This document shows, one piece after another, positions 7,567 to 15,248 of a stretch of 35,338 nt of DNA. The notes below the pieces were generated by a model. The model was not told the origin of the DNA. It worked only from the letters and a program-made list of their open reading frames with translations, and made no database searches. The stretch comes from Ruminococcus sp. (GTDB lineage Bacteria > Bacillota > Clostridia > Oscillospirales > Ruminococcaceae). The DNA lies in contig JAAVHL010000041.1 in assembly GCA_014799735.1 (NCBI GenBank), positions 1 to 35,338 of the forward strand. The letters run 5' to 3'. The translations under genes were made by a program, and so were the position numbers. Positions within the stretch are counted from its first letter, which is position 1; each line of letters opens with the position of its first letter.

Positions 7567-8145
7567 TCAAACCTTGAAGATCTCGCCCTGAAGTGTGGGA
7601 GTTGCGGAAACAGCGTTAGCCTCGTCGGTGTCGATGTGCATAGCCCGTGCGAACTTGTCCGAAACGCGGCAAACAACGTCGCCGAGGATAGCCTTTCTGC
7701 CGTCGGTGTCAAGCTTTACCCATACGACCTCCTTGTCCTTTACGCCAAGCTCCTCAGCGTCGGCAGGAGTGAGGTGAATGTGTCTCTTGGCAACGATAAC
7801 GCCCTCCTTGACCTCTACCTCGCCGCAGGGACCTACAAGCTTGCAGCCCGCAGAGCCCGCAACGTCGCCGCTTTCGCGGATAGGAGCGGAAATGCCGATA
7901 GAACGCGCGTCGGTAGCGGAAAGCTCGATCTGAGTAGCGGGACGAACAGGTCCGAGGATAGAAACGTTTGCAAGGGACTTCTTGGGTCCTACCACTTCAA
8001 CGCGTTCCTCGCAGGCGTACTGACCGGGCTGGGAAAGGTCTTTCTTCTTGGTGAGTGTGGCTCCCTTGCCGAAAAGGGTCTCCAAGTCCTCCTGAGTAAC
8101 GTGAACGTGACGTGCGGAAGTTTCAACGATAAAGGTCTTTGACAT
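7567..8145 (-). CDS. pduL: PduL-type phosphate acyltransferase
   Basis: 192 residues, the usual PduL length. It swaps the acyl group between acyl-CoA and phosphate, giving acetyl- or propanoyl-phosphate for ATP formation or the reverse. Both halves carry the zinc-binding histidine motifs: ARHVHV (H13, H15) and KRHIHL (H122, H124). There is no extra N-terminal encapsulation peptide and no microcompartment gene nearby, so it probably acts as the free cytosolic phosphotransacetylase with an acetate kinase elsewhere. The start at 8145 has TTGGAGG seven bases upstream; the open frame extends further but through the promoter. Confidence 0.93.
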   Translation of the reverse strand: MSKTFIVETSARHVHVTQEDLETLFGKGATLTKKKDLSQPGQYACEERVEVVGPKKSLANVSILGPVRPATQIELSATDARSIGISAPIRESGDVAGSAGCKLVGPCGEVEVKEGVIVAKRHIHLTPADAEELGVKDKEVVWVKLDTDGRKAILGDVVCRVSDKFARAMHIDTDEANAVSATPTLQGEIFKV

Positions 8146-8179
8146 AAAAATTCCTCCAAATGTAAAATATTCTGTAATA

Positions 8180-8208
8180 ATTATACTACTTTCGGAGGAA
8201 AAGGTCAA
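8180..8208 (-). promoter_or_regulatory. sigma-A promoter of pduL
   Basis: On the minus strand TTGACC (8208-8203) and TATAAT (8185-8180) are separated by 17 bases, directly upstream of the pduL ribosome binding site. Confidence 0.8.
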
Positions 8209-8216
8209 GAAAAAAA

Positions 8217-8432
8217 TTACAATTCGCTGAGCAGATATTCCCTCATATAGTCGATAAATTCCTCCGGAGTGGGCTTTTCGCCCTTTCGGGGGATTTTTTC
8301 CCAGAACTTCACCGCCTGCGGAGAGGTGTTTTTCATTCCCTCGTCGATGTTTTTTTGAATCTCCGCGCGGACTTCTTCCACGCTTATTCCGTTATCCATT
8401 GCTACTTTGCTGATTGCGTTTTTGGCTTTCAT
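8217..8432 (-). CDS. small protein of 71 residues, Spo0A C-terminal-like in appearance
   Basis: MKAKNAISKVAMDNGISVEEV opens a short, charged, helical protein; AAGGAGG lies nine bases before the ATG. Small Clostridial proteins with a similar opening (a helix, then NGISVEEVR and a second helix) are often assigned to the DNA-binding C-terminal domain of Spo0A, but I cannot confirm that here. It has no membrane segment. It has its own strong promoter and lies upstream of pduL, which again has its own promoter, so they are probably separate units. Confidence 0.75.
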   Translation of the reverse strand: MKAKNAISKVAMDNGISVEEVRAEIQKNIDEGMKNTSPQAVKFWEKIPRKGEKPTPEEFIDYMREYLLSEL

Positions 8433-8460
8433 GCTGTGTTGCCTCCTTAATTTTTATTAT

Positions 8461-8489
8461 ATTATATCACTTTAAAACCAACATGTCAA
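8461..8489 (-). promoter_or_regulatory. consensus sigma-A promoter of the 8217-8432 gene
   Basis: On the minus strand TTGACA (8489-8484), a 17-base spacer and TATAAT (8466-8461). This is a perfect consensus and faces away from the XRE gene. Confidence 0.88.
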
Positions 8490-8528
8490 CTCGTAACGTG
8501 TATATTTATGTACGCATATTGAGTATAT

Positions 8529-8554
8529 TAGTATAATAAAATTATATTATACTA
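8529..8554. promoter_or_regulatory. perfect palindrome in front of the XRE gene, operator candidate
   Basis: TAGTATAATA (8529-8538) and TATTATACTA (8545-8554) are perfect inverted repeats around AAATTA. They overlap likely -10 sequences (TATAAT at 8532-8537, TATACT at 8548-8553) and end nine bases before the GGAGG of the first XRE gene. The place and symmetry suit an autorepressed XRE regulator. Confidence 0.6.
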
Positions 8555-8575
8555 AATTTATCGGAGGTGCGCGGC

Positions 8576-8875
8576 ATGATATACGGATTGCCCGAAAGAC
8601 TTAGGGAACTGCGTGAAAAATTTGGGATTTCACAACGCGACGCCGCTGAGCGTGTGGGCATAGCCCCTACTACCATATCGGGTTACGAACGCGGAGAGCG
8701 TACACCTGATGTATTGACGGTTTTGAAATTTTCATATGTCTACAATTGCAGTGTTGATTACCTTTTAGGTAAAAGCCATGAAGATGATTCGCATATTTAT
8801 ATAGATGTTACCGAGCTTTCGGGAGAACAGCGCAAGGTCATTGACGAACTTGTTAAGGTAATGAAAAAGAATTAG
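8576..8875 (+). CDS. XRE family DNA-binding protein
   Basis: 99 residues from ATG 8576, eight bases after GGAGG. A helix-turn-helix of the HTH_3 type covers about residues 5-62: LPERLRELREKFGISQRDAAERV, then GIAPTTISGYERGERTPDVLTVLKF, with YNCSVDYLLG marking the usual end. The short acidic tail (to residue 99) is not a recognisable ligand domain. The palindrome at 8529-8554 is a likely binding site. It is first in a row of four small DNA-binding genes. Confidence 0.92.
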   Translation: MIYGLPERLRELREKFGISQRDAAERVGIAPTTISGYERGERTPDVLTVLKFSYVYNCSVDYLLGKSHEDDSHIYIDVTELSGEQRKVIDELVKVMKKN

Positions 8876-8937
8876 AAAATTGGTATGGCAAAACATAGAT
8901 TGATAAATAATCGTCAAAGTTAAAGGTGTGAGAGTTT

Positions 8938-9243
8938 TTGAACTTGGGGAAACGTATAATGGAGCTTCGTGAATCTAAAGGTATGTCGCGTTACCGTTTA
9001 ACGCAGATTACAGGCATTTCGGGACATCACATTAAAGGTATTGAAGAAGGAACTCGTCAGCCGACAATTGAAACCCTTGAAAAGCTTATAGTTCCTTTCG
9101 GCATAACTCTTGCCGAGCTTTTTAAAGATGGTGAAGCCATGTATCTGTCCGAAAAAGAAAAGCATCTTATTGAAAATTTCAGAATACTGTCTGAGGAAAA
9201 ACGTAAAGCATTGTTTTTAATGAGCGAGTCATTAACAAAATAA
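8938..9243 (+). CDS. second XRE family DNA-binding protein (TTG start)
   Basis: 101 residues. The start is TTG 8938 because AAAGGTG lies nine bases upstream and the helix-turn-helix needs the first residues; the next ATG (8959) would cut into it. HTH_3 domain at about residues 4-58: LGKRIMELRESKGMSRYRLTQ, ITGISGHHIKGIEEGTRQP, ending FGITLAELF. The tail LSEKEKHLIENFRILSEEKRKALF is common in regulators of mobile or phage-derived regions, but no other phage gene is seen. The gap to the first XRE gene is 62 bases. Confidence 0.9.
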   Translation: MNLGKRIMELRESKGMSRYRLTQITGISGHHIKGIEEGTRQPTIETLEKLIVPFGITLAELFKDGEAMYLSEKEKHLIENFRILSEEKRKALFLMSESLTK

Positions 9244-9255
9244 TAAGGAGCTTTT

Positions 9256-9483
9256 ATGTCAGTAAAAAGTGTATCTATACGAATAGAGGAAGAAATGCTG
9301 CAAAAAATCGCTTATGTTGCGGATTATGAGGGACGTTCCGTAAACAGCCATATCCTTGTGCTTGTTCGGGACAACATTAAAAAGTTTGAAGAGGATAACG
9401 GCAAAATTTCAATCGGACAGCCAATTGACCGTGATGAAAACGTTAAACCCGCGGCTAAAAATAAATTACCCAAAAATCATTGA
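9256..9483 (+). CDS. Arc-like ribbon-helix-helix protein
   Basis: 75 residues. The first 45 match the Arc-type ribbon-helix-helix fold: a strand VSIRIEEEM, helix LQKIAYVADYEGRS and helix NSHILVLVRDNIKKFEEDNGKI. The polar tail (about residues 50-75) has no recognised domain. AAGGAG lies seven bases upstream. Such proteins bind DNA as dimers through the paired strand. It is a paralogue of the next gene, sharing YVAxYEGRS. Confidence 0.88.
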   Translation: MSVKSVSIRIEEEMLQKIAYVADYEGRSVNSHILVLVRDNIKKFEEDNGKISIGQPIDRDENVKPAAKNKLPKNH

Positions 9484-9509
9484 CAACCTGATTTAATTGA
9501 GGTGCAAAT

Positions 9510-9695
9510 ATGGAGGATAAGCTTCTGCGGTACACACTCCGCATGGACAGAGTATTATTTGCGAAATTCCGTTATGTTGCAGAATACGAGGGTCGCTCAG
9601 CAAATAAAGAAATCGAACAGATGCTGAAAAAGCGTGTTGCGGAATTTGAAAAGGAACACGGAAAAATAGAAATTGCCCATGACGAAATAAATTAA
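9510..9695 (+). CDS. second Arc-like ribbon-helix-helix protein
   Basis: 61 residues, start 9510 eight bases after GAGGTG. A strand LLRYTLRMD is followed by helix VLFAKFRYVAEYEGRS and helix NKEIEQMLKKRVAEFEKEHGKIE. It resembles the preceding gene in layout and in the VAEYEGRS turn, so the pair arose by duplication or was acquired together. It ends 11 bases before the fhs promoter. Function beyond DNA binding is unknown; no toxin partner is seen next to it. Confidence 0.86.
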   Translation: MEDKLLRYTLRMDRVLFAKFRYVAEYEGRSANKEIEQMLKKRVAEFEKEHGKIEIAHDEIN

Positions 9696-9706
9696 CAAAT
9701 AAACTA

Positions 9707-9735
9707 TTGGCAAAACCGGCATAATGTGCTATACT
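9707..9735 (+). promoter_or_regulatory. sigma-A promoter of fhs
   Basis: TTGGCA (9707-9712), a 17-base spacer and TATACT (9730-9735), placed 33 bases before the fhs ATG. Confidence 0.82.
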
Positions 9736-9768
9736 GTATTTATTATCTTTGTCAGGGGGAATTTTTCC

Positions 9769-11448
9769 ATGTTATCGGATATCGAAATCGCACAGCAGGC
9801 AAAAATGCTCAAAATAGGCAGAATAGCGGAAAATCTCGGCATTTCCGAAGACGACATCGAGCCCTACGGTCACTATAAGGCTAAGCTCTCGGAAGCACTT
9901 TACACCAAAACCGCTTCAAATCCCGACGGAAAACTGATTCTTGTTACGGCCATAAACCCCACTCCCGCAGGAGAGGGAAAGACCACCATGTCGGTAGGTC
10001 TTGCGGAAGCAATGGCTAAAATTGGTAAAAATGCGGTGCTGGCTCTCCGCGAACCGTCTCTCGGTCCCGTTTTCGGAATAAAGGGCGGCGCGGCAGGCGG
10101 CGGCTACGCGCAGGTAGTCCCCATGGAGGACATAAACCTCCACTTTACCGGCGATATGCACGCTATCACAGCGGCAAACAACCTCCTCTGCGCTCTTCTC
10201 GACAACCATATGCAGCAGGGCAACGCTCTCGGTATCGACCAGCGCAGAATTATGATAGACCGCTGTCTCGACATGAACGACCGCGCTCTCCGTAACGTTG
10301 TGGTAGGTCTGGGCGGAAAGGTCAACGGCGTGCCCCGTCAGGACGGGTTCAGAATTACCGTTGCTTCCGAGGTAATGGCTATTCTGTGTCTTGCCTCCGA
10401 CCTTACCGACCTGAAAGAGCGTCTGGGACGTATCCTCGTTGCCTACACATTTGACGGAAATCCCGTCTATGCCCGCGATCTGGGAGCGCACGGCGCAATG
10501 ACCGCTCTCTTAAAGGACGCTTTAAAGCCCAACCTTGTTCAGACCTTGGAAAATACCCCCGCCATCATGCACGGAGGTCCTTTCGCGAATATCGCTCACG
10601 GCTGTAACTCTGTCCGCGCGACAAAGCTTGCCTTGAAGCTTGGCGACTACTGCATAACCGAAGCGGGCTTCGGCGCGGACTTGGGCGCGGAGAAATTCTT
10701 TGATATCAAGTGCCGCTTTGCGGGTCTCAAGCCGTCCTGTACGGTTCTGGTCGCTACTATCAGAGCGTTGAAGTACAACGGCGGCGTGCCTAAGGCGGAG
10801 CTTACCTCCGAGAACGTGGAGGCTCTGAAAAAGGGCATTGTAAATCTTAAAACACATATCGAGAACATACACAAGTTCGGCGTGCCCGTTGTTGTGGCGA
10901 TAAACCGTTTCCATACCGATACCGAGGCTGAGATAGCGGTAATAAAGGATTTCTGCGCTGAAATGGGCGTAGAGGTTTCCCTTGCCGAGATTTTCGCAAA
11001 GGGCGGCGAAGGCGGTACAGACCTTGCTGAAAAGGTTTGCGCCACAATTGAGAAGTGCGATGGCTGTCAGACGAATTTCAAGCAGCTCTACGACGAAAAG
11101 CTGCCTATCAAGGAAAAGCTGGAGATAATTGCCAAGGAGATCTACCGCGCGGACGGCGTGCAGTACACAAGTCAGGCTGAAAAGGCTATCAAGGAGATCG
11201 AGGGACTTGGATACGGCAATATCCCCGTGTGCGTGGCAAAGACCCAGTATTCCCTTTCGGACGACCCCGCAAAGCTGGGCAAGCCCGAAAACTTTGTGAT
11301 AACAGTCCGCGACGTAAAGCTTTCCGCAGGCGCGGGATTTGTGGTCGCTCTGACAGGCGATATCATGGTAATGCCGGGACTTCCCAAAGCTCCCGCGGCA
11401 TTGAAGATCGACTGCGACAACGACGGAAATATTTCGGGACTTTTCTGA
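9769..11448 (+). CDS. fhs: formate--tetrahydrofolate ligase
   Basis: 559 residues, the full family length. It joins formate to tetrahydrofolate with ATP, feeding the one-carbon pool and, in acetogens, the Wood-Ljungdahl methyl branch. The nucleotide loop TPAGEGKTT lies at residues 65-73; [21 protein letters not shown] and [11 protein letters not shown] follow, all highly conserved. The start 9769 has AGGGGGA eight bases before it. It has its own promoter and a terminator right after the stop, so it is one unit, though read-through into the hydrolase is possible. Confidence 0.97.
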   Translation: MLSDIEIAQQAKMLKIGRIAENLGISEDDIEPYGHYKAKLSEALYTKTASNPDGKLILVTAINPTPAGEGKTTMSVGLAEAMAKIGKNAVLALREPSLGPVFGIKGGAAGGGYAQVVPMEDINLHFTGDMHAITAANNLLCALLDNHMQQGNALGIDQRRIMIDRCLDMNDRALRNVVVGLGGKVNGVPRQDGFRITVASEVMAILCLASDLTDLKERLGRILVAYTFDGNPVYARDLGAHGAMTALLKDALKPNLVQTLENTPAIMHGGPFANIAHGCNSVRATKLALKLGDYCITEAGFGADLGAEKFFDIKCRFAGLKPSCTVLVATIRALKYNGGVPKAELTSENVEALKKGIVNLKTHIENIHKFGVPVVVAINRFHTDTEAEIAVIKDFCAEMGVEVSLAEIFAKGGEGGTDLAEKVCATIEKCDGCQTNFKQLYDEKLPIKEKLEIIAKEIYRADGVQYTSQAEKAIKEIEGLGYGNIPVCVAKTQYSLSDDPAKLGKPENFVITVRDVKLSAGAGFVVALTGDIMVMPGLPKAPAALKIDCDNDGNISGLF

Positions 11449-11478
11449 TTACGGAAAAATACGATAATGCTTGAACGT

Positions 11479-11513
11479 AACGGGCGCGGTAATGTCTGCG
11501 CCCGTTTGCTTTT
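11479..11513 (+). terminator. fhs terminator, also leader of the hydrolase
   Basis: AACGGGCGC (11479-11487) and GCGCCCGTT (11498-11506) are perfect partners, followed by TGCTTTT. The ribosome binding site of the next gene (AGAGGA) begins just after the T-run, so termination here would also block the hydrolase unless a promoter lies between. Confidence 0.78.
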
Positions 11514-11526
11514 CAGAGGAATTTTT

Positions 11527-12210
11527 ATGGACATTCATCTCAGCTACACCGAAAAAGGCGAGGGCGAGCCGCTTGTGCTTCTCCACGGCAACGGCGAAAA
11601 CGGTGATTATTTCGCACATCAGATTGAATATTTTTCAAAACGGCGCAGAGTTATTGCGGTTGACACACGGGGACACGGTAAGTCTCCCCGCGGAGACAAG
11701 CCCTTTACTATTGCGCAGTTTGCGGATGACTTGCTGAATTTCTTGGACGAGCATTGCTTTGAAAAGCCTGATATTTTAGGATTTTCCGACGGGGCAAACA
11801 TTGCGCTGACCTTTGCGTTAAAGCACCCCGAAAGAGTTTCGCGGCTTATTCTCAACGGCGGAAATCTTTCTCCCGACGGCGTGAAACGGCGCGTACAGAT
11901 ACCAATTGAGATAGGGTATAAAATTGCCTCGAAATTTGCGGAGAAAAGTCCCGAGGCAAAGAAAAACGCGGAGCTTTTGGGGCTTATGGTAAACGAGCCG
12001 AATATTTCTCCCGACGAGCTTTCGGCAGTCACGGCGAAAACCCTTGTTATCGCGGGTACGTGTGATATGATAAAGGACAGCCATACCGAGCTTATCGGCA
12101 AAAGCATACTTAATTCACGGACGGTCAAACTAAAGGGAGACCATTTTATTGCAAATAAAAATCCCGAAGAATTTAACCGTGCCGTCGAGGAATTTTTGGA
12201 CGAAAAATAA
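11527..12210 (+). CDS. alpha/beta-fold hydrolase
   Basis: 227 residues from ATG 11527, seven bases after AGAGGA. Alpha/beta hydrolase landmarks: LHGNGENGDYF (oxyanion region), DTRGHGKSPRG, the nucleophile elbow GFSDGAN (serine at about residue 80), IAGTCDMI near the acid and GDHF with the catalytic histidine near residue 200. Size and motifs match small esterase/lipase or MenH-like proteins. The substrate is unknown. It lies between fhs and the queuosine operon with no evident link to either. Confidence 0.88.
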   Translation: MDIHLSYTEKGEGEPLVLLHGNGENGDYFAHQIEYFSKRRRVIAVDTRGHGKSPRGDKPFTIAQFADDLLNFLDEHCFEKPDILGFSDGANIALTFALKHPERVSRLILNGGNLSPDGVKRRVQIPIEIGYKIASKFAEKSPEAKKNAELLGLMVNEPNISPDELSAVTAKTLVIAGTCDMIKDSHTELIGKSILNSRTVKLKGDHFIANKNPEEFNRAVEEFLDEK

Positions 12211-12227
12211 TTTTTTAAATTTTATAG

Positions 12228-12293
12228 GCGCAGTTCATTTGTACCTTCCTGCGCGAAAAAAACCAAGGTAATAAAAAATACCTGCGGTATTTT
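12228..12293 (+). ncRNA. preQ1-I riboswitch candidate upstream of queD
   Basis: Stem P1 is GCGCAG (12228-12233) with CTGCGC (12249-12254). The loop starts with TTC, as in the Bacillus subtilis queC aptamer, and ends with C12248, the position of the ligand-pairing cytosine. TTG (12239-12241) can pair with CAA (12264-12266) across an A-rich linker (GAAAAAAAC, 12255-12263), which gives the H-type pseudoknot of preQ1-I. The 3' pseudoknot strand overlaps AGGTA (12266-12270), able to pair with TACCT (12279-12283), in competition with the hairpin AAAATACC-TGC-GGTATTTT (12275-12293). The genes behind it make preQ1 precursors, as expected. Confidence 0.75.
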
Positions 12294-12307
12294 CAAATCA
12301 AAACCGG

Positions 12308-12358
12308 GACTGCATATTGCTTTTTATGGGTGCAGTCTGACTGCGCCCATTTTGTTTT
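12308..12358 (+). terminator. terminator with competing antiterminator before queD
   Basis: ATGGGTGCAGT (12326-12336) and ACTGCGCCCAT (12340-12350) pair over 11 positions (one G-T) and are followed by TTTGTTTT. GACTGCA (12308-12314) is perfectly complementary to TGCAGTC (12331-12337), inside the terminator arm, so the two folds exclude each other. It ends just before the GGAGGG of queD. It is either the riboswitch's output or a second control layer. Confidence 0.75.
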
Positions 12359-12370
12359 GGAGGGATTTTT

Positions 12371-12790
12371 ATGTACATATTAAAAACCGAAGCCGCTTTC
12401 GACAGCGCGCATTTTTTAAGCGGCTACAAGGGAAAATGCTCTAATCTCCACGGTCACAGGTGGGTGATCTCGGCGGAAATATCCGATACCGAGCTTTTGG
12501 CAGAGGGACAGCTTCGCGGCATGGTAACGGATTTTGGCGACATCAAGCGGGACTTAAAAAATCTTGCGGACGAATTCGACCATGCATTTATTTATGAAAA
12601 GGGCACTTTAAAAAGTGCAACGGTTGCTGCGCTAAATGAGGAAAATTTCCGACTTATAGAGGTGGATTTCCGTCCCACGGCGGAAAATTTTGCGGAGTAC
12701 TTTTTTATGCGGGTCAAGGAAATGGGTTATAAACCGTACAGAATTACGGTTTACGAAACGCCCAATAATTCCGCGACATTTATGGACTGA
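12371..12790 (+). CDS. queD: 6-carboxytetrahydropterin synthase QueD
   Basis: 139 residues. QueD turns dihydroneopterin triphosphate into 6-carboxytetrahydropterin, the second step toward queuosine. Zinc ligands are visible: H14 in FDSAHFL and H27 and H29 in CSNLHGH, with catalytic C23. The C-terminal YETPNNSATF is also typical. GGAGGG precedes the ATG. First gene of the operon, with queE 10 bases on. Confidence 0.95.
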   Translation: MYILKTEAAFDSAHFLSGYKGKCSNLHGHRWVISAEISDTELLAEGQLRGMVTDFGDIKRDLKNLADEFDHAFIYEKGTLKSATVAALNEENFRLIEVDFRPTAENFAEYFFMRVKEMGYKPYRITVYETPNNSATFMD

Positions 12791-12800
12791 GGTGAATTTT

Positions 12801-13469
12801 ATGCGCACATACAAAATTGCCGAAATGTTTTCCAGCATTAACGGCGAGGGAACTCACGCGGGACAGCTTGCGTTTTTTATTCGGTTCACGGGCTGTAATC
12901 TGAACTGCTCCTACTGCGACACAAAATGGGCGAACGTTCCCGACGCAAAATACACCGAAATGACAGCGGAGGAAATACTGTCCGAGGTGAAAAAAAGCGG
13001 CATAAAAAATGTTACGGTAACAGGAGGCGAGCCGCTTATTCAGCCGAATATTATTCCTTTGCTTGAAACGCTCTGCGGGGACGGTCGTTATGTTGAGATT
13101 GAGACAAACGGTTCTGCGGACGTTTCCGAGGTTGTGAAAATAAAGGGAGAACGTCCCGCGCTCACAATGGATTACAAGCTTCCAACAAGCGGCATGGAGA
13201 GCTATATGCATACCGAAAATTTTGCTGTCCTTGAAAAAAAGGACACGGTAAAATTTGTTGCGGGAAGCCGTGCCGATCTGGAACGCGCTCTTGAAATTAT
13301 TCGGGAGTTTCGGCTTATCGAAAAATGTTCGGTTTATGTCAGTCCCGTTTTCGGGGAAATCGAGCCTGCGGAAATTGTGGATTTTATGCTTGAAAACAAG
13401 CTGAACGGGGTCAATGTTCAGCTTCAGATGCACAAGTTTATCTGGGACCCGAATATGAGAGGTGTATGA
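12801..13469 (+). CDS. queE: 7-carboxy-7-deazaguanine synthase QueE
   Basis: 222 residues from ATG 12801 behind GAGGTG. A radical SAM enzyme that rearranges the QueD product to 7-carboxy-7-deazaguanine. The cluster motif CNLNCSYC supplies C32, C36 and C39, with the preceding SINGEGTHAGQLAFFIRFTG block; VTGGEP follows at about residue 74. The open frame extends upstream into queD but without a binding site. The stop overlaps the next start. Confidence 0.95.
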   Translation: MRTYKIAEMFSSINGEGTHAGQLAFFIRFTGCNLNCSYCDTKWANVPDAKYTEMTAEEILSEVKKSGIKNVTVTGGEPLIQPNIIPLLETLCGDGRYVEIETNGSADVSEVVKIKGERPALTMDYKLPTSGMESYMHTENFAVLEKKDTVKFVAGSRADLERALEIIREFRLIEKCSVYVSPVFGEIEPAEIVDFMLENKLNGVNVQLQMHKFIWDPNMRGV

Positions 13470-13846
13470 TGGACGTTAATTTGAACAGAAATTTTGAGTA
13501 TTATCAATCGGACAAATCACTTCCCTGCGATTGTGCGGGGTGCAGAAATTTTTTCGTACAAATCAAAGAAAAATTTCCCGAACTAAACGAGTATCTGTTA
13601 TCCTTAAATGTGGATATATGTCGTCCGCTGGAGCTTATTTGGGACGAAATCGACAACGATAATAAAATCGAATATTGGGATTGTCAGTACGTTGTTTTCG
13701 GAAACTGCGAGAATGATTTTATTAAAAAAATTGGCAATATTGAATTTAATAAAAATACTAATTGTCACCCAAGCACGGGCATTTCGGAGGAACATTTTGT
13801 GCTTGCTTTCGGTACGATTGTGCTGGATAAAGTAATTGAATTTTAA
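13466..13846 (+). CDS. unknown protein inside the queuosine operon
   Basis: 126 residues, starting at ATG 13466 (or 13469, better spaced from GAGAGG). I do not recognise the family. The product is acidic and soluble, with a cysteine group CDCAGC near residues 22-27 and the aromatic, acidic stretch [25 protein letters not shown]. It overlaps the queE stop by four bases and precedes folE by 16, so it is co-transcribed. Its base composition is visibly richer in A+T than queE and folE, suggesting a later insertion. Its length and acidity are like those of small immunity-type proteins, but that is only a resemblance. Confidence 0.75.
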   Translation: MMDVNLNRNFEYYQSDKSLPCDCAGCRNFFVQIKEKFPELNEYLLSLNVDICRPLELIWDEIDNDNKIEYWDCQYVVFGNCENDFIKKIGNIEFNKNTNCHPSTGISEEHFVLAFGTIVLDKVIEF

Positions 13847-13862
13847 TAAGGAGATTTTAAAA

Positions 13863-14447
13863 ATGGATAAAATTGATTACGCCGCCATCGAAAAGCATAT
13901 CCGCGGCATACTAAAGGCTTTGGGGGACGACCCCGACCGGGAGGGTTTGCGGGAGACCCCTGCCCGCGTTGCGAAAATGTACGGCGAGGTTTTCGAGGGA
14001 ATGAATTATTCCAATCGGGAAATTGCCGAGATGTTTGCAAAATCCTTTGAAACGAAATACACCGAAAACGATATTGTCATTGTGCGGGACATTGAGGTTT
14101 TTTCCTACTGCGAGCACCACCTTGCGCTTATGTACGATATGAAAGTTACTGTTGCTTACATTCCAAAGGGACGTGTTCTGGGGCTTTCCAAAATCGCCCG
14201 CATTGCTGATATGGCGGCAAAGCGTCTCCAGCTGCAGGAGCGTATCGGCTCGGATATTGCGGAAATTATGCAGCTTGCAAGCGGCTCGGAGGACGTTGCT
14301 GTCTTTATCGAAGCAAGCCACAGCTGCATGACCGCAAGGGGGATAAAAAAGCCCTCCGCCCAGACGGCGACGGTAACTCTGCGGGGACGGTTCGAGACCG
14401 ATACCGCTTTGCAGAACAGGCTCTTTTTGCAGGTGAACATGAAATGA
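13863..14447 (+). CDS. folE: GTP cyclohydrolase I (FolE)
   Basis: 194 residues from ATG 13863, eight bases after AAGGAG. It makes dihydroneopterin triphosphate from GTP, the shared first step of folate and queuosine synthesis. Zinc ligands are present: C83 and H86 in SYCEHH, and C155 in SHSCMTARG. With queD, queE and queC in the same operon its product is here meant mainly for queuosine. The last four bases overlap the next gene (ATGA). Confidence 0.95.
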   Translation: MDKIDYAAIEKHIRGILKALGDDPDREGLRETPARVAKMYGEVFEGMNYSNREIAEMFAKSFETKYTENDIVIVRDIEVFSYCEHHLALMYDMKVTVAYIPKGRVLGLSKIARIADMAAKRLQLQERIGSDIAEIMQLASGSEDVAVFIEASHSCMTARGIKKPSAQTATVTLRGRFETDTALQNRLFLQVNMK

Positions 14448-15217
14448 CGCGGCGTTATATCGACGAGATAATCATGAAAAAGCCCGTTGACAAGAAGTCC
14501 TATTTGGCGGGACTTCCCGCGGTCAGGTTTCTGGAGAAAAGCGGTTCACTGCCCATTAACTCGGACGTGACTTTTTTCGTGGGCGAAAACGGCACGGGAA
14601 AGTCCACCCTTATCGAAGCCATAGCCGTGGCGTGCGGTTTCAATCCCGAGGGCGGGACGAAAAATTTCAGCTTTTCCACGTCGGGGGACGGTGAAAATTT
14701 CCACTCCGACCTGTGGGAGCATATCGCGGTCTCGCGGAGCAGATATCCCAAGGACGGCTTTTTCCTCCGCGCGGAAAGCTTTTTCAACGCGGCTACCTAC
14801 ATTGACGAGCTGGACAAAATTCCTGCGGCAAGTCCGCCTATCATCGAGAGCTACGGAGGGATATCCCTGCATGAGCAGTCCCACGGCGAAAGCTTTCTTG
14901 CGCTTGTGCAAAACCGTTTCCGCGGGAACGGTCTGTACATTCTGGACGAGCCGGAAGCGGCTTTGTCCCCAATGCGGCTGATGACCCTTATCGCGGAGCT
15001 AAGCAGGCTGGTGAAGCAGGATTCACAGTTTATTATAGCGACCCACTCGCCGATACTGCTGGCGTTTCCCGGCGCGGAGGTCTTGCAGCTTTCCGACAGC
15101 GGCATAGAGCGTGTCGGCTACAGGGATACGGAGCATTATCGGGTGACGCGGAGGTTTCTTGAAAATCCCGAAAAAATGCTGAGATATCTTACTGAGAAAG
15201 AAAATGACGAGACGTGA
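14444..15217 (+). CDS. COG3910-like ABC-type ATPase
   Basis: 257 residues. Walker [10 protein letters not shown] at 47-55, signature-like HEQSHGES at 143-150, Walker [14 protein letters not shown] at about 164-176 and the H-loop ATHSP with H201. The block [18 protein letters not shown] between Walker A and signature, and the C-terminal [14 protein letters not shown], recall the single-domain predicted ATPases of COG3910, whose cellular job is not established. No membrane partner is adjacent. It overlaps folE by four bases and precedes queC, so it is built into the queuosine operon. Whether it serves queuosine synthesis or uptake is unknown. Confidence 0.88.
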   Translation: MTRRYIDEIIMKKPVDKKSYLAGLPAVRFLEKSGSLPINSDVTFFVGENGTGKSTLIEAIAVACGFNPEGGTKNFSFSTSGDGENFHSDLWEHIAVSRSRYPKDGFFLRAESFFNAATYIDELDKIPAASPPIIESYGGISLHEQSHGESFLALVQNRFRGNGLYILDEPEAALSPMRLMTLIAELSRLVKQDSQFIIATHSPILLAFPGAEVLQLSDSGIERVGYRDTEHYRVTRRFLENPEKMLRYLTEKENDET

Positions 15218-15248
15218 AAGCGTCTGTAAAATCGGAGGAATAATTTTT

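Noticed and set aside
8876-8937. Separate promoter for the second XRE gene.
   Set aside because: TTGGTA with TAAATA at 18 bases is too weak to claim; co-transcription with the first XRE gene is simpler.
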